Positions 20,555-33,428 are shown, counted from the first letter of the stretch. The stretch: DNA of 64,000 bases from Pseudogymnoascus destructans (GCF_001641265.1 NW_020167532.1:186001-250000), one strand, 5' to 3'. Translations and numbers: made by a program. The notes: generated by a model from the letters alone, not told the origin.

Positions 20555-22172
20555 ATGACAACTCTACGCCCCAGAGCACCTTACTCGGACGAGGAGCTTG
20601 CAAAGCTCTACCCAAGCTCTCTAAAGCTTCAACAGGTCCAGGTCCTATTACGCCATGGCGAACGAAGCCCAGTATCAGCTCGCTTCCAAAACGCTGGCCT
20701 TGCGCCTTTCTGGCCGTATTGCTCGGTAGCGCAACAGTTGCTGAATGCAACATTGAATAGCAAAAGCTCCCAATGGGGAACCTTGGAATGGAAACGACGC
20801 CTCGAAACATTTGGGCCTAAGGACAACCCCGTCATAGCTTCGGGGCCAGAGGGGGAAGTTGATGCCATTTGCAACCTGGGAGAGCTGACCGACACTGGGA
20901 GGAGAACAACTCTTGCTCTTGGAAAGCGCCTGCGACACCTGTATGTAGACCAATTGAATTTCATGCCCTCCACGATAAGCAATGGAGACATGATATATCT
21001 CCGCGCTACTCCGATACCTCGTGCCTTGGAATCTATGCAAGAAGCGTTCTGGGGTTTATACCCATCAGACACACGCTCCGCATCGTTTCCTCCTCCAACA
21101 ATCATAACGAGAAATCCGTCAGATGAGACCCTTTTTCCGAACGATGGGAACTGCAGACGATTTGCCATGCTCTCGCGAGCCTTCGCGCAACGCACAGCCG
21201 ATCGTTGGAACGATACAACCGAAATGGCATACCTGACGAAAAAGATTGGAAAGTGGATGCCGGATCCAAGCAAAGGTGTAGCAGTGGATTCACGCCCGAG
21301 GCTCTCTGGAATCATGGACACCATAAACTCAACCCTTGCCCATGGCCCGGAGACGCGTTTACCGAACGAGTTCTACGACGACAAGGGAAGAGAAATTATA
21401 GAGAAAATAGGGGTAGAAGAATGGTTCAGTGGATACAAGGAGTCCCAGGAGTATCGTGCTCTTGGAATCGGAGGGCTAATGGGTGACATCTGTCAGCGAA
21501 TGGTTGGTCATGTTGAGAGGAACGGCAACAGTGATGGGGCAAGTAATGGCCCAATTACCAAAGCAACAGATGGTGAACAGGATATTAAACTCGGCTTGAG
21601 CGGTTGCCACGATACTACTCTTGCAGCTATTCTTACGAGCTTGGGTGCGTTTGATGGCGAGAAATGGCCTCCTTATACAAGCCACGTTGCCCTCGAGCTA
21701 TTCAAGCGAGAAGATCAGCCAGTTCGCCAAGTATCCTCAAAGGATCAACTTGCGCCAAACACTGTGCAGTCAGTCTTGCCAAAATCTGAAAAACAAAGCT
21801 GGTTTGGGTGGTTTTCGAAGGGAGCCGCGAACCAGAACATTGCACCGACCGGAATCTCCAGGAAGAGGATCGAAGAGCTTAATGATACCGAGAAAGAGAA
21901 GTTGGATGGCTACTACGTCCGAATCAGGTATAATGATAAGCCTATGTATATTCCCGGCTGCGCACTACTTGGGAACCACTTGGACGGAGATGAGAGCTTC
22001 TGCACTTTGGTGAGTTCTAACCAGCTTATATAGAGAGACTTGCTAACCAGTAAACAAGGCAACATTCAAGGCCATTGTCGACAAGTTCACCCCAAAGGAT
22101 TGGAAACAAGATTGCAGGAGCAACCTCGACGCCCCTTCGTTTCCAAAGGCAACAGAGGCTGCTGGCTTTTAG
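20555..22172 (+). CDS. Histidine acid phosphatase family protein (clade 2)
   Basis: Two exons, 20555-22009 and 22059-22172, give 522 aa. The catalytic RHGERSP motif sits at residues 33-39 and the proton-donor HD pair at about residue 350 (SGCHDTTLAAILTSL). Together they identify the branch of the histidine phosphatase superfamily that includes acid phosphatases and phytases. There is no N-terminal signal peptide, which suggests an intracellular enzyme rather than a secreted phytase. The intron (GTGAGT to AACAAG) is phase 0 and adds ATFKAIVDKFTPKDW and the C-terminus. The substrate cannot be told from sequence. The gene is convergent with another histidine phosphatase family gene, 262 bp away. 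Confidence 0.88.
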
Positions 22173-22434
22173 AGTGCATATATAATATCTATATAGAGTA
22201 TATACATATGGAGGCTGCTTCATTTTAAACTAGAATCAAGGACAACTGTAGCTCTATCTAGAAAAGCCCTCATAAATGGCATTGTACAACATTCTACTGT
22301 CATTGTGCCTGTGTCCTGCACTTTTACCGGGCAACCCCTTAGCACTCTAGGACACAATAAATAGTTATCGTATTGCTTGACCATGAGCTTGTTAGAGCAT
22401 TACATGATTTGGGGTGGGGTTCAAATGCTTGGTC

Positions 22435-23481
22435 TCAAAGCCTCGATCCTCCAGGTGATGATGGCTGACGATCTGATTTCTTATTTCCTTCAACAACCAC
22501 ACCTAGTCCAGTTCCAGCATCAACTGTAGCACCATTTGTGGAGGTTGTCATAAATGATTCGTCTCCCGAAAAACGCCTAAAACCTCGTTAGAACTACAGT
22601 GCAGAGAGGTAGGGTTTAAACTTACCACCCGCGCTCCTCGCCGCCACTTAAGAATGAGCAGTCTCCATTTAATTCGCATGTCCATCCGCCTGAAACGCCA
22701 TTTCCGTTTCTCCAAGAAACTTTCGGTATTTTTGCACCTGGGCCTTCCCATAAATCGACTTCTCCGCTCGCTGATTCCCCTGCCTTCCTCACAAACTTGC
22801 TCAACCCGCAAGTAAATGGTTTGAAATCTTGCTCCGCAATATCCTCGGGCATTCTGCCTGTCAGCGCTCGCCCAATTGCTAAAATCGTCGCCGCATGGCT
22901 GCAGATTAGAATTGCTTTGACTCCATCTTTGTCACTCTGTTCAATAATTTTGTGGAGAGCATAGGCTGTCCGGTCATGCAGCTCGTCAATTGTCTCTCCG
23001 TTCACACTAGGAACAATGGATGACTTGTGTTGAAGATCATACAGAGAAAATAGGCCGTTTAATACATCTGGTGTGGCTGGCGAAGGGTGATCGAATCTTG
23101 CTGTACCATACCACTCCCCCACCCCTGTATCCCCGCGAACGGTGCGTTTCGGCACTGAAGGTTTCAGTGCCTCGGCCTTTTCGATGGTCGGATATATGGT
23201 TTGAATGCAACGATAAAACGGAGAAGAGTAAAAGACATCTATAGGAGGATCCACGGTGACAAGATGATCTGCAAGTTCGCGTGCTTGGCTGACCCCATAT
23301 CCTGCCAGCGCAGGGTCGCTGGCGATTCCGGTTGGTGAAGGAATGGACGCTGAGTAGACGCCTGTCTCGGCGTCGACGACCCAATTCGAGCGGAACTGTG
23401 GCAATATTATCAGTGGTTGAAGGGAAAGCTAATAGTAGAGTTCCTTACGCCATGCCTTGTCACATAAATTACTTCCAACAT
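22435..23481 (-). CDS. TFC7: Histidine phosphatase family protein, TFIIIC tau55-like
   Basis: Three exons: 23449-23481, 22626-23395 and 22435-22576, giving 314 aa. The tiny first exon codes MLEVIYVTRHG, with the Arg-His-Gly catalytic triad at its end; exon 2 continues FRSNWVVDAETG. Further phosphoglycerate-mutase-like motifs are YSSPFYRCIQT and ICSHAATILAIGRAL, so the usual Arg and second His are present. This arrangement fits the N-terminal domain of the 55-kDa subunit of RNA polymerase III factor TFIIIC (yeast Tfc7) and its fungal relatives; a stand-alone phosphatase is the alternative. The last exon adds RFSGDESFMTTS and a polar tail. Intron borders are GTAAGG/CACAG and GTAAGT/TTTAG. Its start is 215 bp from that of MSS51. 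Confidence 0.75.
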
Positions 23482-23696
23482 TTTGTTGCTTTCTCGTTTG
23501 TGAAGTGGACGAGGGAGGGGCATCCGGATATATGATATATCGAATATGGAAGGCGGTGAGCTAGTCGCAATACAGGAGCATGGAAGGCGGAGCCTCGTTT
23601 AAATTAAAATATTGGGCTAAGTAGACAGTATCGATGTATCAGGTCGAAGCTTGCTCAGCTCCAGCCCGCTCAACGAATAATTCGAATTAGCCAACA

Positions 23697-25324
23697 ATGG
23701 CTACAGCTTCATATACTTGCCAGAGATGCCTGGGGGCGCTCACAAACTCTCCCCGACTTCAAACGGCGAGCTTGAAGCTATGGCGGACTGGTACCCTCGG
23801 AGCAGGGCGTAGATCCATTTCAACCGGATTGTACAATAACTCGACACCACAGCGGCCTTCAGCCCAGCGCCCGTCGAAGAAAGCATCGGTAAAGAGATTA
23901 CAGCCGATAACCGATTTTGCTGGACAGAAACCAAAGAGCGAGCCAGTACAGGGCCGGACTCCACCGGGCCTAGAATACACTCCCGCGCCAGAAACCGAAG
24001 GCCGCCCATTGTTACTTCCAAACAACCTCTTTCATCCATTCTCCGAATCGCCTTCTCCAGAAATTCGCCGCCGTGCTGCTTTTATGAAACAAAATGCATG
24101 GTGTCCAAATCATGCGCATCAACATACGCGATCAGTTCCAGATTCCAATAGCACGCAGAGCGCCCAAAAGTCTACCGGTACTATACCACCTGCGCACGTC
24201 AACTTCGAGTGCCCAGATTGTGGTATACCGGTTGCTTGCTGTGAGGAACACTGGGCAGAAGACTATGAGAAGCATCTGGAGGTTTGCGACACGCTCCGCG
24301 AGATCAACGAAGACGACCATGACCTCCGTTCTGGTCGCTTTTTCCCGGAATTTGAGTACCCAGGCGATCAGATTGAAGAAGCACTGGTGAATATGACAAA
24401 CTGGGATACATTTTTATACTCTAGAGAGTTCACAGCAATCAATGACGAGAGGAGTTTACGCCAGGTAACGAGGCTATTGACGTATCCAGCAACAATCGGC
24501 AGCGTTCTGCATGAACTGAGCCCCTACTCGCTGAAGAGGGATGGGCGCCTTACCAATGAGGGTATGAAGAGCTTGAGTGCGCTCCGATATACCTTACATC
24601 CTGCTCGTACCGGAGGCGGTGGGGATATTAAGGGGTTGCGTCCAGCTCCTCCTCCAGTCAGAATCTTCATTCTGGGTGCCCGTGCCGAGTCGTCCCTTCC
24701 AAGAGAGGTCTGGGTTCAACTGACTCATTTGTTCCCAAGAGTCTCCTTCCATCTTGTCTTCATCGGCCCTGAAAGTATGGCCAACAGAGACAATGAATTT
24801 CCTTTGCCTCCCCGGACTCCCACCAATCCGTTTGGAGCTATTGTTGAAGACCGCATTACCAACTCCTTGAAGATCAGCACATTTGTTGAGTACTACCACA
24901 CGCTACACGAGGCTGGTCAATTCTACCCGTACGATCCATACTTTGATTGCTTCATGCTATTCCATCCAGGATTGGGACACCCCGCAAGCACCCACGAATG
25001 GGAACAGACCATCCCTTTGTTGCTGGAGACAAAGGTGCCCATCTTTGTCACTGGATATACCCAATTTGATATGGATCGTGATATCGAATGGGTCAATAAG
25101 ACTGTGGGCGGCGAAGTCGATTTATTGATGACGCCAGGAGAGAATCGCTTCAGAAGTTTAAGATGGGACATCAATGACCTTGATCCACAAGACATAAGCT
25201 GTGGAAACTGGGGTATCTGGGGCTTCAGAGGCAAGAGGTATGCACTACAATCCCGGACACTTATGAGCCTAATGCTAATTCTTCCAGATATGAGACGACA
25301 CAGAAGGACGTCCCAGCGGCATGA
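23697..25324 (+). CDS. MSS51: Mitochondrial splicing/translation factor MSS51 homologue
   Basis: Two exons, 23697-25237 and 25288-25324, give 525 aa. In yeast, Mss51 activates translation of COX1 mRNA and couples it to cytochrome oxidase assembly. The N-terminus (CQRCLGALTNSPRLQTASLKL) is basic and suits mitochondrial import. A MYND-like zinc region follows at about residues 137-200, with CPNHAHQH, CPDCGIPVACCEEHW and a later Cys. The core contains ILGARAESSLP and the C-terminal YPYDPYFDCFMLFHPGLGHP block typical of the family. The intron (GTATGC to TTCCAG) splits an Arg codon, and the last exon adds YETTQKDVPAA. It shares a 215-bp upstream region with the tau55-like gene. Confidence 0.88.
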
Positions 25325-25921
25325 ATTTAAGGGGATAAGTCCGTATGCATAGTGTAAAGTAGGTGTATTTATATGACGGCTATTTGTAGACCAATACCTA
25401 CCTGTATATTCAATAAAATCAATCTTCACCACACAAAAATTAGGCTTAGACTCTACGTCATTCTATAGCTTGCTGTACCACAGCCTATCCATCTGGCACG
25501 TACATATATAGGCGCGCTTAAGCTGGCGCGCTTATGAGCACATACCAAACAGTAAAGAGGCGCGCGCAGGGGGCGATAGCTAAATGAACCATGTAAAATT
25601 CCTTCATGCCTTGATCTTTATTGCGTAGCTGCACGGCGCAATTATTCTTATGCGTAGTGTCAAATAATTATATTTACTCTGATGTGAAACTTCGAGCTTT
25701 GGTGTAGAATCAGCTCCATGTACTAGCCCACGAATAATTCTAGCCAATCAACGCACGGCCCTCAGTTTATGAGGAACTTTTCAACGCGCCGACCTCTTTA
25801 CAGTTGTGCGTCAAGCTGCTTTGCCAGCGACCATAATGAAGACTCCATCCACCAACCTGTGGAGCTGATACACGACCACCTATAAAGCTGCAGCGGCCTG
25901 CTGCGCAAACCGCAATTCAAT
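25325..25921. other. Intergenic between MSS51 and RSE1
   Basis: 597 bp between two plus-strand genes. Near 25515-25565 there are three closely spaced GGCGCGC words, two of them inside a direct repeat (GGCGCGCTTA). Otherwise AT-rich with no gene seen. Confidence 0.45.
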
Positions 25922-28900
25922 ATGGCGACCACCTCGTCCATGTTCATGTACTCCTTGACAATACAACCTCCAACGGCGGTCACACAGGCTATTTTGGGCC
26001 AATTCGCTGGTACGAAAGAGCAGCAAATTGTAACTGCATCAGGATCTCGCCTTACTCTTCATAGACCCGATCCATCACAAGGGAAGATTGTCACAGCCTT
26101 AACACACGATGTGTTTGGCATCATCAGGACATTGGCAGCCTTCAGATTAGCAGGCAGCAACAAGGGTAAGTCAAACAAACACCTCCAAATGAAAGCTTCA
26201 TTTAGTGATTCGTGGAAGCGTGTTGGGCAGTCCAAAATCTGGAGTGGCCCCACAGCTTCTCCTGGTGCATGGAGCTAGCACAATTTTCTCCAAGGATTTC
26301 TTTGCTAATTTCTGAAAGACTATATAATCATTGGATCCGACTCTGGCCGCATCACCATTGTTGAATTTGTTCCTGCACAGAACAGATTTAACCGACTTCA
26401 TCTCGAAACATTCGGAAAGTCTGGTGTCCGGCGTGTGATTCCCGGACAATACCTCGCGGTCGATCCAAAGGGCAGAGCGTGTCTCATCGCGTCTGTCGAG
26501 AAGAACAAACTCGTCTATGTCTTGAACCGCAATTCACAGGCCGAGCTGACGATATCATCACCGCTCGAGGCCCATAAAGCTCAAACTTTGGTTTTTGCCC
26601 TAGTGGCACTAGACGTTGGGTATGCAAATCCAGTTTTCGCTGCCCTAGAAGTCGACTATGGCGACTCCGACCAAGACCCTACAGGTCAGGCGTTCGAAGA
26701 GATTGAGAAAACCTTAGTCTACTACGAGCTTGATCTTGGGCTGAACCATGTTGTCCGCAAGTGGTCTGACCCTGTCGATCGAACGGCAAGCATACTGTTC
26801 CAAGTTCCTGGTGGGACTGACGGACCGAGTGGAGTTTTGGTTTGTGGTGAAGATAACATCACATACCGCCATTCCAACCAAGAGGCCTTCCGTGTTGCTA
26901 TTCCCCGACGGAAAGGTGCGACAGAAGATCCCCAACGGAAGAGGTCGATTGTCGCTGGTGTGATGCACAAAATGAGAGGTGCTGCTGGAGCGTTCTTCTT
27001 CCTCCTTCAGTCTGATGATGGAGATCTCTTCAAAATAACCATCGAAATGATCGAGGATGACAATGGGCAGCCAACCGGCGAGGTCAGGCGCTTGAAGATT
27101 AAATACTTCGACACCGTTCCGATCGCAACGAGCCTCTGCATTCTAAAGAGTGGATTCCTGTTTGTTGCGAGCGAGTTTGGAAATCATCAATTCTACCAAT
27201 TTGAGAAGCTGGGCGACGATGATGATGAGACTGAATATATCAGCGACAACTTCCCAACGGATCCAGCGGAGCCATACACGCCCGTCTATTTCCACCCTCG
27301 CCCAGCAGAAAATCTGAATCTGGTGGAAAGCATTGATTCCATGAATCCTCTCATGGATTGCAAGGTTGCCAACCTGACAGAAGAAGATGCTCCACAGATA
27401 TATTCCATCTGTGGCACAGGGGCTCGTAGCACTTTCCGTACCCTGAAACATGGATTGGAAGTCAACGAGATCGTGGAATCCGAACTCCCTGGTGTGCCAT
27501 CTGCGGTTTGGACTACAAAACTTACTCGGGGTGATGAGTATGATGCATATATCATTCTGGCATTTTCCAACGGCACACTTGTGCTCAGTATTGGTGAAAC
27601 TGTTGAGGAAGTGACGGATACCGGGTTCCTTTCTTCAGCTACAACTTTGGCTGTTCAGCAGCTCGGCGAGGATGGTTTGATTCAGGTGCACCCTAAGGGC
27701 ATCAGGCATATCCGAGCGGATCGCCGTGTTAATGAATGGGCGGCACCACAGCATCGCTCGATCGTTGCAGCCACCACGAACGCGCAGCAAGTTGCCGTGG
27801 CTCTCAGTTCCGGAGAAATTGTCTATTTTGAAATGGACTCAGATGGAAGTTTAGCAGAGTACGACGAAAAACGCGAGATGAGCGGCACAGTAACATGCTT
27901 GAGTCTTGGGGAAGTCCCGGAAGGTCGTGTAAGGAGTAACTTCCTTGCAGTTGGATGTGATGATTCAACTGTCCGAATTCTCAGCCTCGATCCTGACTCC
28001 ACTCTTGAAAACAAGTCTGTCCAGGCGTTGACGTCGGCGCCTTCGTCGCTATCAATCATGGCAATGACAGACTCTTCGTCTGGTGGATCCACACTTTATC
28101 TTCACATCGGGCTCTACTCTGGCGTGTATTTGAGGACTGTTCTGGACGAAATCACTGGTGAATTGTCCGATACGAGAACACGGTTCTTGGGACCTAAGCC
28201 AGCCAAACTGTTCAGAGTTTCTGTTCAGGGCCAAACGGCAGTACTAGCTTTGAGCTCTAGGCCTTGGCTTGGATATTCCGACCCGGTCACGAAGGGCTTC
28301 ATGTTAACGCCTCTCGACTACGCGGGACTTGAGTGGGGCTGGAATTTCAGCAGCGAGCAGTGCCCGGAGGGAATGGTTGGAATCCAAGGGCAAAATTTAC
28401 GGTACGCAATTCTCTCCTCTTTCCTCTTCCCCCTTCCCAGCATTATGATGATTTTCTTATCGTTAAAACCTTACGTCCCACGTGACTATGAGGATTAATT
28501 ATTAAAATCCAATTGTTCCTTCTGAATGCTATACTATGAATTATATTTCATGATAAACTTCCAAACGTTTTGGAAGAAGCTAATTGATATATCTCAGGAT
28601 CTTCTCAATCGAAAAACTCACAGAAAACCTCCTTCAACACTCAATCCCACTGTCTTATACCCCCCGCCGATTTGTCAAGCATCCTGAACACCCATACTTT
28701 TACGTCATCCAGTCCGACAATAATATTCTCTCCAAAAGCACGAAACAGAAGCTGTTAGAAGATCCTTCGCTCCAGAATGGCGACTCCGCCGTTCTGCCTG
28801 CTGAAGAGTTCGGATATCCTCGTGGCAGGGGCCATTGGGCATCCTGCATTCAGATCGTGGACCCTATCAGGGAAAAGAAGGTCCTACAGCAGATCGACCT

Positions 28901-29969
28901 CGAAGATAACGAGGCAGCTGTCAGCATGGCAACTGTATCCTTTGCAAGCCAAGAAGATGAAGTATTCTTGGTTGTCGGTACGGGGAAGGATATGGTGGCG
29001 AGCCCCCGTTCATCATCGGGTGGTTTCATCCATGTGTATCGTTTCCACGAAGACGGGAAGGAAATCGAGTTCATCCATAAAACCAAGGTCGAAGAGCCTC
29101 CGCTTGCACTCCTTGGGTTCCAAGGAAGGCTTCTCGTTGGCATCGGCAGAGAGCTGCGGATATACGACTTGGGAATGCGTCAACTTCTGCGCAAGGCACA
29201 GACTGAGATTGCTGCGTCCTTAATTGTCGGTCTCCAAACGCAGGGTAGTCGCATTATCGTCAGTGATGTTCAGGAGAGCATTACTTTCGTCGTCTACAAG
29301 TTCCAAGAAAACAAGCTCATCCCTTTCGCGGATGACACCATTGCGCGCTGGACAACCTGCACGACGATGGTCGATTACGAGACCGTAGCCGGTGGAGACA
29401 AGTTCGGTAACCTCTGGCTTCTGCGTTGCCCAACCAAGGCAAGCGAGGAAGCAGACGAAGAGGGTTCCGGCGCCCACCTGGTCCACGAGCGTCAATATCT
29501 TCAGGGAGCGCCCCACCGCGTTGCTCTGATGGCGCACAACTTCGCGAATGATATCCCAACCAGCATCCAAAAGACGAATCTCGTAGCAGGTGGACGCGAC
29601 TGTCTGCTCTGGAGCGGTCTGCAGGGCACGATTGCCATCATGATCCCGTTCGTCAGCCGTGAGGACGTCGATTTCTTCCAGACGCTTGAGCAGCACCTGC
29701 GCACTGAGGATGCGCCGCTAGCAGGGAGAGACCATCTCATCTACAGGAGTTATTACGTCCCGGTCAAGGGTGTCATTGATGGAGATCTGTGCGAGCGGTA
29801 CACGCTGCTGCCTACGGACAAGAAGATGATGATTGCTGGAGAGTTTGACAGGAGCGTGCGCGAGATCGAGAGGAAGATTTCTGTAAGTCCTCACTGAATC
29901 CGTTTCACGATTGTAATAACAAATACTAATATTGGTTCTTAGGATATGCGAACTCGCTCAGCATACTAG
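25922..29969 (+). CDS. RSE1: Pre-mRNA splicing factor RSE1 / SF3B3 (SF3b complex)
   Basis: Four exons: 25922-26165, 26319-28401, 28598-29882 and 29943-29969, giving 1212 aa, the family's normal length. SF3B3 is a scaffold subunit of SF3b in the U2 snRNP and belongs to the CPSF-A/DDB1 group, made of three seven-bladed propellers. Family blocks include MYSLTIQPPTAVTQAILGQF at the start, DYIIIGSDSGRITIVE after the first intron, and KFGNLWLLRCP and FFQTLEQHLR in the C-terminal CPSF-A domain. The last exon of nine codons gives DMRTRSAY and the stop. All introns are GT-AG (GTAAGT, GTACGC, GTAAGT) and the frame closes exactly. It is convergent with the F-box gene. Confidence 0.97.
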
Positions 29970-30627
29970 GAGAGGGGGCTATTTTGAACCCCGGGTGGGA
30001 TCGGGTTGTATGTGTAATAACAACATTGCGTTATGTAAATTCTCTATATATGAGAACAACAGAGATATCAATGACTGTCCGCCTCAACGGCGCAACAATA
30101 TAAAAAAACTCACAAACCCATATATATATCTTCGCCGTGACTCTTCGTGACCAACATCTACATTAACCCTGTGCAGACAATCGCCCATCTCACCGCCATC
30201 ATCCTACCACCACCCCCCCCATTACCATCCACATTCCCAGACCCCAACCCCCCTCCCCTCCCCCTCCCCCTGCCCCTCAACACCCCCCGGACTCACCATG
30301 GATACATGGAATCACGCTGTTGGGAACGTGTGTTGTTAGGTTAGCGGGGTGGCTCGGGGCCGAAGAGAGAGTATGTGTCTGTGTGTGTCTGAGAGAGAGA
30401 GAGAGAGGCACGGCAGAGGTGTCTAATGTGTGTGCGTGAGGGTGAGTCCCCCACCGCAACCAGAACGCTGTCTAGGCTTCTTCCTCCACCATCTTGGTTG
30501 TGGGGTTCTGAAAAAGGGGGGGGGGGGTGAGTGGGGTGGGTTGCTGTATTTTTGCTCGTGGTGATGGGTTACTGTGTTACTGGGTTACTGGATGGAGAGG
30601 AAGATTGCAAAATATAAATTCGTTGAT
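29970..30627. other. Convergent intergenic region with simple repeats
   Basis: Between the RSE1 stop and the end of the F-box reading frame. Contains C-rich tracts at 30200-30290, a (GA)n run at about 30388-30408 and a G run near 30518. Holds both 3' UTRs; no gene seen. Confidence 0.45.
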
Positions 30628-33033
30628 CTATCGTATCTGCTTTGCTACTGATATTTCTACATGCACCCAACCACGTAGGGTTCCCCTCCACGGTGCCGAG
30701 TTGCGACGGGTCATATAGATACTCATCCATATCCATATCCACGCCCCCACCCCATCCTTCCCAGCCTCCCAGCCTCCCATCCAGCCCATCCAGCCCATCC
30801 AGCCCATCCAGACCCCTCCCCAAAAAAAATGCATAACTCCGCGCAAAGCTACACAAAGTCTATGCATCAAATTGCAGGTGAGCCAACCCTCAGACAAAAA
30901 ACTCCAGACAAAAAACTCCAGGCAAACAAACATCACCCCACTCACATAACAACACACCCCCCACTCCTCGCCCTCCTCCTCCCCCCCCAGCCATCCCACT
31001 CCCCTCCTCATCCAACCCCCTCTCCGCCTCCCTCGCCCTCCTCCTCCTCCTCCTCCCCCCCTCCCCTCCCCCACCTCCTCACTCGCAACCATATGTTCCG
31101 CCCACTTCCTCTCCAGCCTCTCCGCCCCCTGTCTCTCCCCCGCCAGCACGCGCTTAAGGTGTTCGTCTACCGTCATCTGCCAGCCGTAATAGCATTTCAA
31201 CGCCACCACTTCCCGGCGCCCGGGAGGTAGGGAAAGCATCTCCGAGTTGCGACTCAGGATTTCTCGGATCCCGGGCCAGGTTATGTGGGGGCAGTCGAAG
31301 ATGACGAGTTTGAGGGTTGGGGTGGCGCGGACTTGGAGGGAGGAGATGGTGGGGAGGGGGAGAGGGGTGAGGGAGGCGCGGGTGCGGACCATTTGGGCGG
31401 CTTCGGCGAGGACGAGGTCTGTTATGGCGGTGTTGTCCATATCCAATGCCTTCAGTCCCGTCGCGGCCCTTAGCAGCGGTAGGACACCTAGGTCCCCGAT
31501 ATTCTCGCAATACGACAATGTTAGGTGTGATAAGTTTGGCGCACAGAGCGATTTGGACAAGTGCGAGGAGAGGAAGGTGTTACTCAGGTTAGAGACTTCT
31601 TCGAGATCCAAATGCGTGAGGTAGGGTGTCGTGGCGACGAGGGCGGAGAGGGAGGAATCGGTTAGCAGCGCGCAGGAGGAGAGTTGGAGACCCTGCAGGT
31701 AGGGGACGCAGTGGGCGAGGGACTCGAGAGCGGTGTCTGTTAGCCGTGAACAGCGGGAGAGGTCGAGGTGCCGCAGCTTGCGGGCAGGGACGAGGGGGAG
31801 GTTGGTGAGGATATCTGTGTCTGGGTCGGTGGAGCCTTGGATCATGGTTTGTAGCGTTGCGTCCGTGATGTCTGAGCAGCCGCTCAAGACTAAGCGCTCA
31901 AGGTTATTCGTTTTAAACAGCGCCGTAGCGACCTCGAGACCAGCGGCGCCGCTGAACCCGCGCACCTCGCCGCAGCGGAGGTCCCGCAGTTTAGGGCACC
32001 CGGCGATGACGAGTTTGAGTCCGCGCGAGTCCATGTGGCTGCACCACGAGACGTTGAAAGACTCAAGTTGAGGGCAGGATTTGGAGATGATCTTGCAGGA
32101 GCCGTTGTTGACTGCCGCGAGGTCGGTGAGGTTCAGGTGTGCGAGTCGCTGGTTGCTGGAGAGGAGGATGTGGAGGGTTGCGCGCTGGAAGTTGCGGCAC
32201 CCTTCGAGGGTGGCGGTTATCAGGTTGTTGCAGGATTTCACGACGACATCGGCGCGGTTGTAGTGCTCGACTTGGACGCAGCCGCGGAGGTTTAGGTCTT
32301 TGACGAAGGGGCCGGCTGCTGAGACGATCTTGGCTAGGGAGTCGGCGGGAATGGCGGTGTAGAACTCGGAGGCGTCGAAGCAGGTCCATAGCTGGCCGTC
32401 AAAACACATGGAATAGAAGAGGCGGCTGACGATGGATGCTCGGACCAGGTCTTTGGGTCTTAGATGGCTCAAAACCGACAGTCTCAGTTCCTCCGGCAGA
32501 TTCCCCCAGAAATCAAAATTCGGATTCGGCTTGCTGGGCTTTATGGCCGACAATGCCACCGGATGAGCAAAGTATCCCTCGTCGATCTCGATAATATCAG
32601 AGTCGACTGTCTGGATCCCTGGGTGTGAGGTGTGAGAACTCCCCGGCCCGCCATCGTCCAAATTCGCAGTCCACGGTCGACTTGCGAGGTTCGACAGTCC
32701 ACTCACTGACGTAGGCGGGGTGCTCCCACTAGATATAGGAGTAGTGGCCTGATGTCCCGTAACCAGCCTCGAGAAACTCGAGCTGCTGCCAGCCTGGCTC
32801 GATTGTATGTTTGAGAAGCTGATTGCAGAACCCCTGCTGCTTGTGCTCGAGTATGGATTGCTTATGGCTCGTTTCCTGCTGAGGCCCTTGAGGGACGTCG
32901 CTGAGGACATTCGTTCCAGGCTGTGGAGGAGGCGTTGTCTCCCTTTGAGTTTTGGGGGTGGTTCTATTGGCTCCATCTCAACTTGTGAGGGGATTATGGA
33001 GTCGATGGTGTCGAGTGGTTCGAAGGTATCCAT
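30628..33033 (-). CDS. F-box and leucine-rich-repeat protein (SCF substrate receptor, Grr1/Pof2 type)
   Basis: Start ATG at 33033 (context ACCATGG). An F-box lies near residues 174-220 (FWGNLPEELRLSVLSHLRPKDLVRA in part), followed by about a dozen cysteine-containing leucine-rich repeats (LVLSGCSDITDATLQ, HLDLSRCSRLTDTALESL, LQLSSCALLTDSSLSAL). Such proteins bring substrates to the SCF ubiquitin ligase. The first 170 residues are Ser-rich and disordered. After about residue 690 the frame becomes Gly/Arg then Trp/Gly low complexity, which is probably not protein: a GTGAGT donor at 30945 suggests splicing to a short last exon that I could not place. The true 3' end is therefore uncertain and the stop at 30628 is only the end of the open frame. 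Confidence 0.8.
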   Translation of the reverse strand: MDTFEPLDTIDSIIPSQVEMEPIEPPPKLKGRQRLLHSLERMSSATSLKGLSRKRAISNPYSSTSSRGSAISFSNIQSSQAGSSSSFSRLVTGHQATTPISSGSTPPTSVSGLSNLASRPWTANLDDGGPGSSHTSHPGIQTVDSDIIEIDEGYFAHPVALSAIKPSKPNPNFDFWGNLPEELRLSVLSHLRPKDLVRASIVSRLFYSMCFDGQLWTCFDASEFYTAIPADSLAKIVSAAGPFVKDLNLRGCVQVEHYNRADVVVKSCNNLITATLEGCRNFQRATLHILLSSNQRLAHLNLTDLAAVNNGSCKIISKSCPQLESFNVSWCSHMDSRGLKLVIAGCPKLRDLRCGEVRGFSGAAGLEVATALFKTNNLERLVLSGCSDITDATLQTMIQGSTDPDTDILTNLPLVPARKLRHLDLSRCSRLTDTALESLAHCVPYLQGLQLSSCALLTDSSLSALVATTPYLTHLDLEEVSNLSNTFLSSHLSKSLCAPNLSHLTLSYCENIGDLGVLPLLRAATGLKALDMDNTAITDLVLAEAAQMVRTRASLTPLPLPTISSLQVRATPTLKLVIFDCPHITWPGIREILSRNSEMLSLPPGRREVVALKCYYGWQMTVDEHLKRVLAGERQGAERLERKWAEHMVASEEVGEGRGGGGGGGGRGRRRGGWMRRGVGWLGGEEEGEEWGVCCYVSGVMFVCLEFFVWSFLSEGWLTCNLMHRLCVALRGVMHFFWGGVWMGWMGWMGWMGGWEAGKDGVGAWIWIWMSIYMTRRNSAPWRGTLRGWVHVEISVAKQIR

Positions 33034-33428
33034 GGTGGTGGTGTGAGAAGCGTCTATAAAAAGGCAGACGCTGGTGCTAATGATGATGGAAATATACAAC
33101 GCTATTGTACGACAAATGGTGTATCTCGAAGTTGCGACGTATCCGGAAACGAAAAAAACGTCTGATCAAGCAGACATCGCCGACTCGGTCGACGAGTTAT
33201 GATGAGAAGTGAAGAGAAGCAACATGCGGCTGAGCGGCCGTAGAACGAAACGAAGAAAACTGAATGATGGAGAAGTGAAGTCAGTTGGAAGTCGAGATCC
33301 TGCGACGTGTGTGGGAAAGGTTTGCTTGTGTGTCTTGCGGGGCTGTTTCTGGTGTAGTTCGGTGCGGATGCGGGAGGTAGAAGAAAGTAGAGTGAGAGGT
33401 TGGGGGAAGAAGGAAGGTAGGTGCTACT

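Noticed and set aside
24094..24390. Shadow frames inside MSS51, RSE1, the acid phosphatase and other genes
   Set aside because: They overlap well-supported exons in other frames and have no family resemblance.
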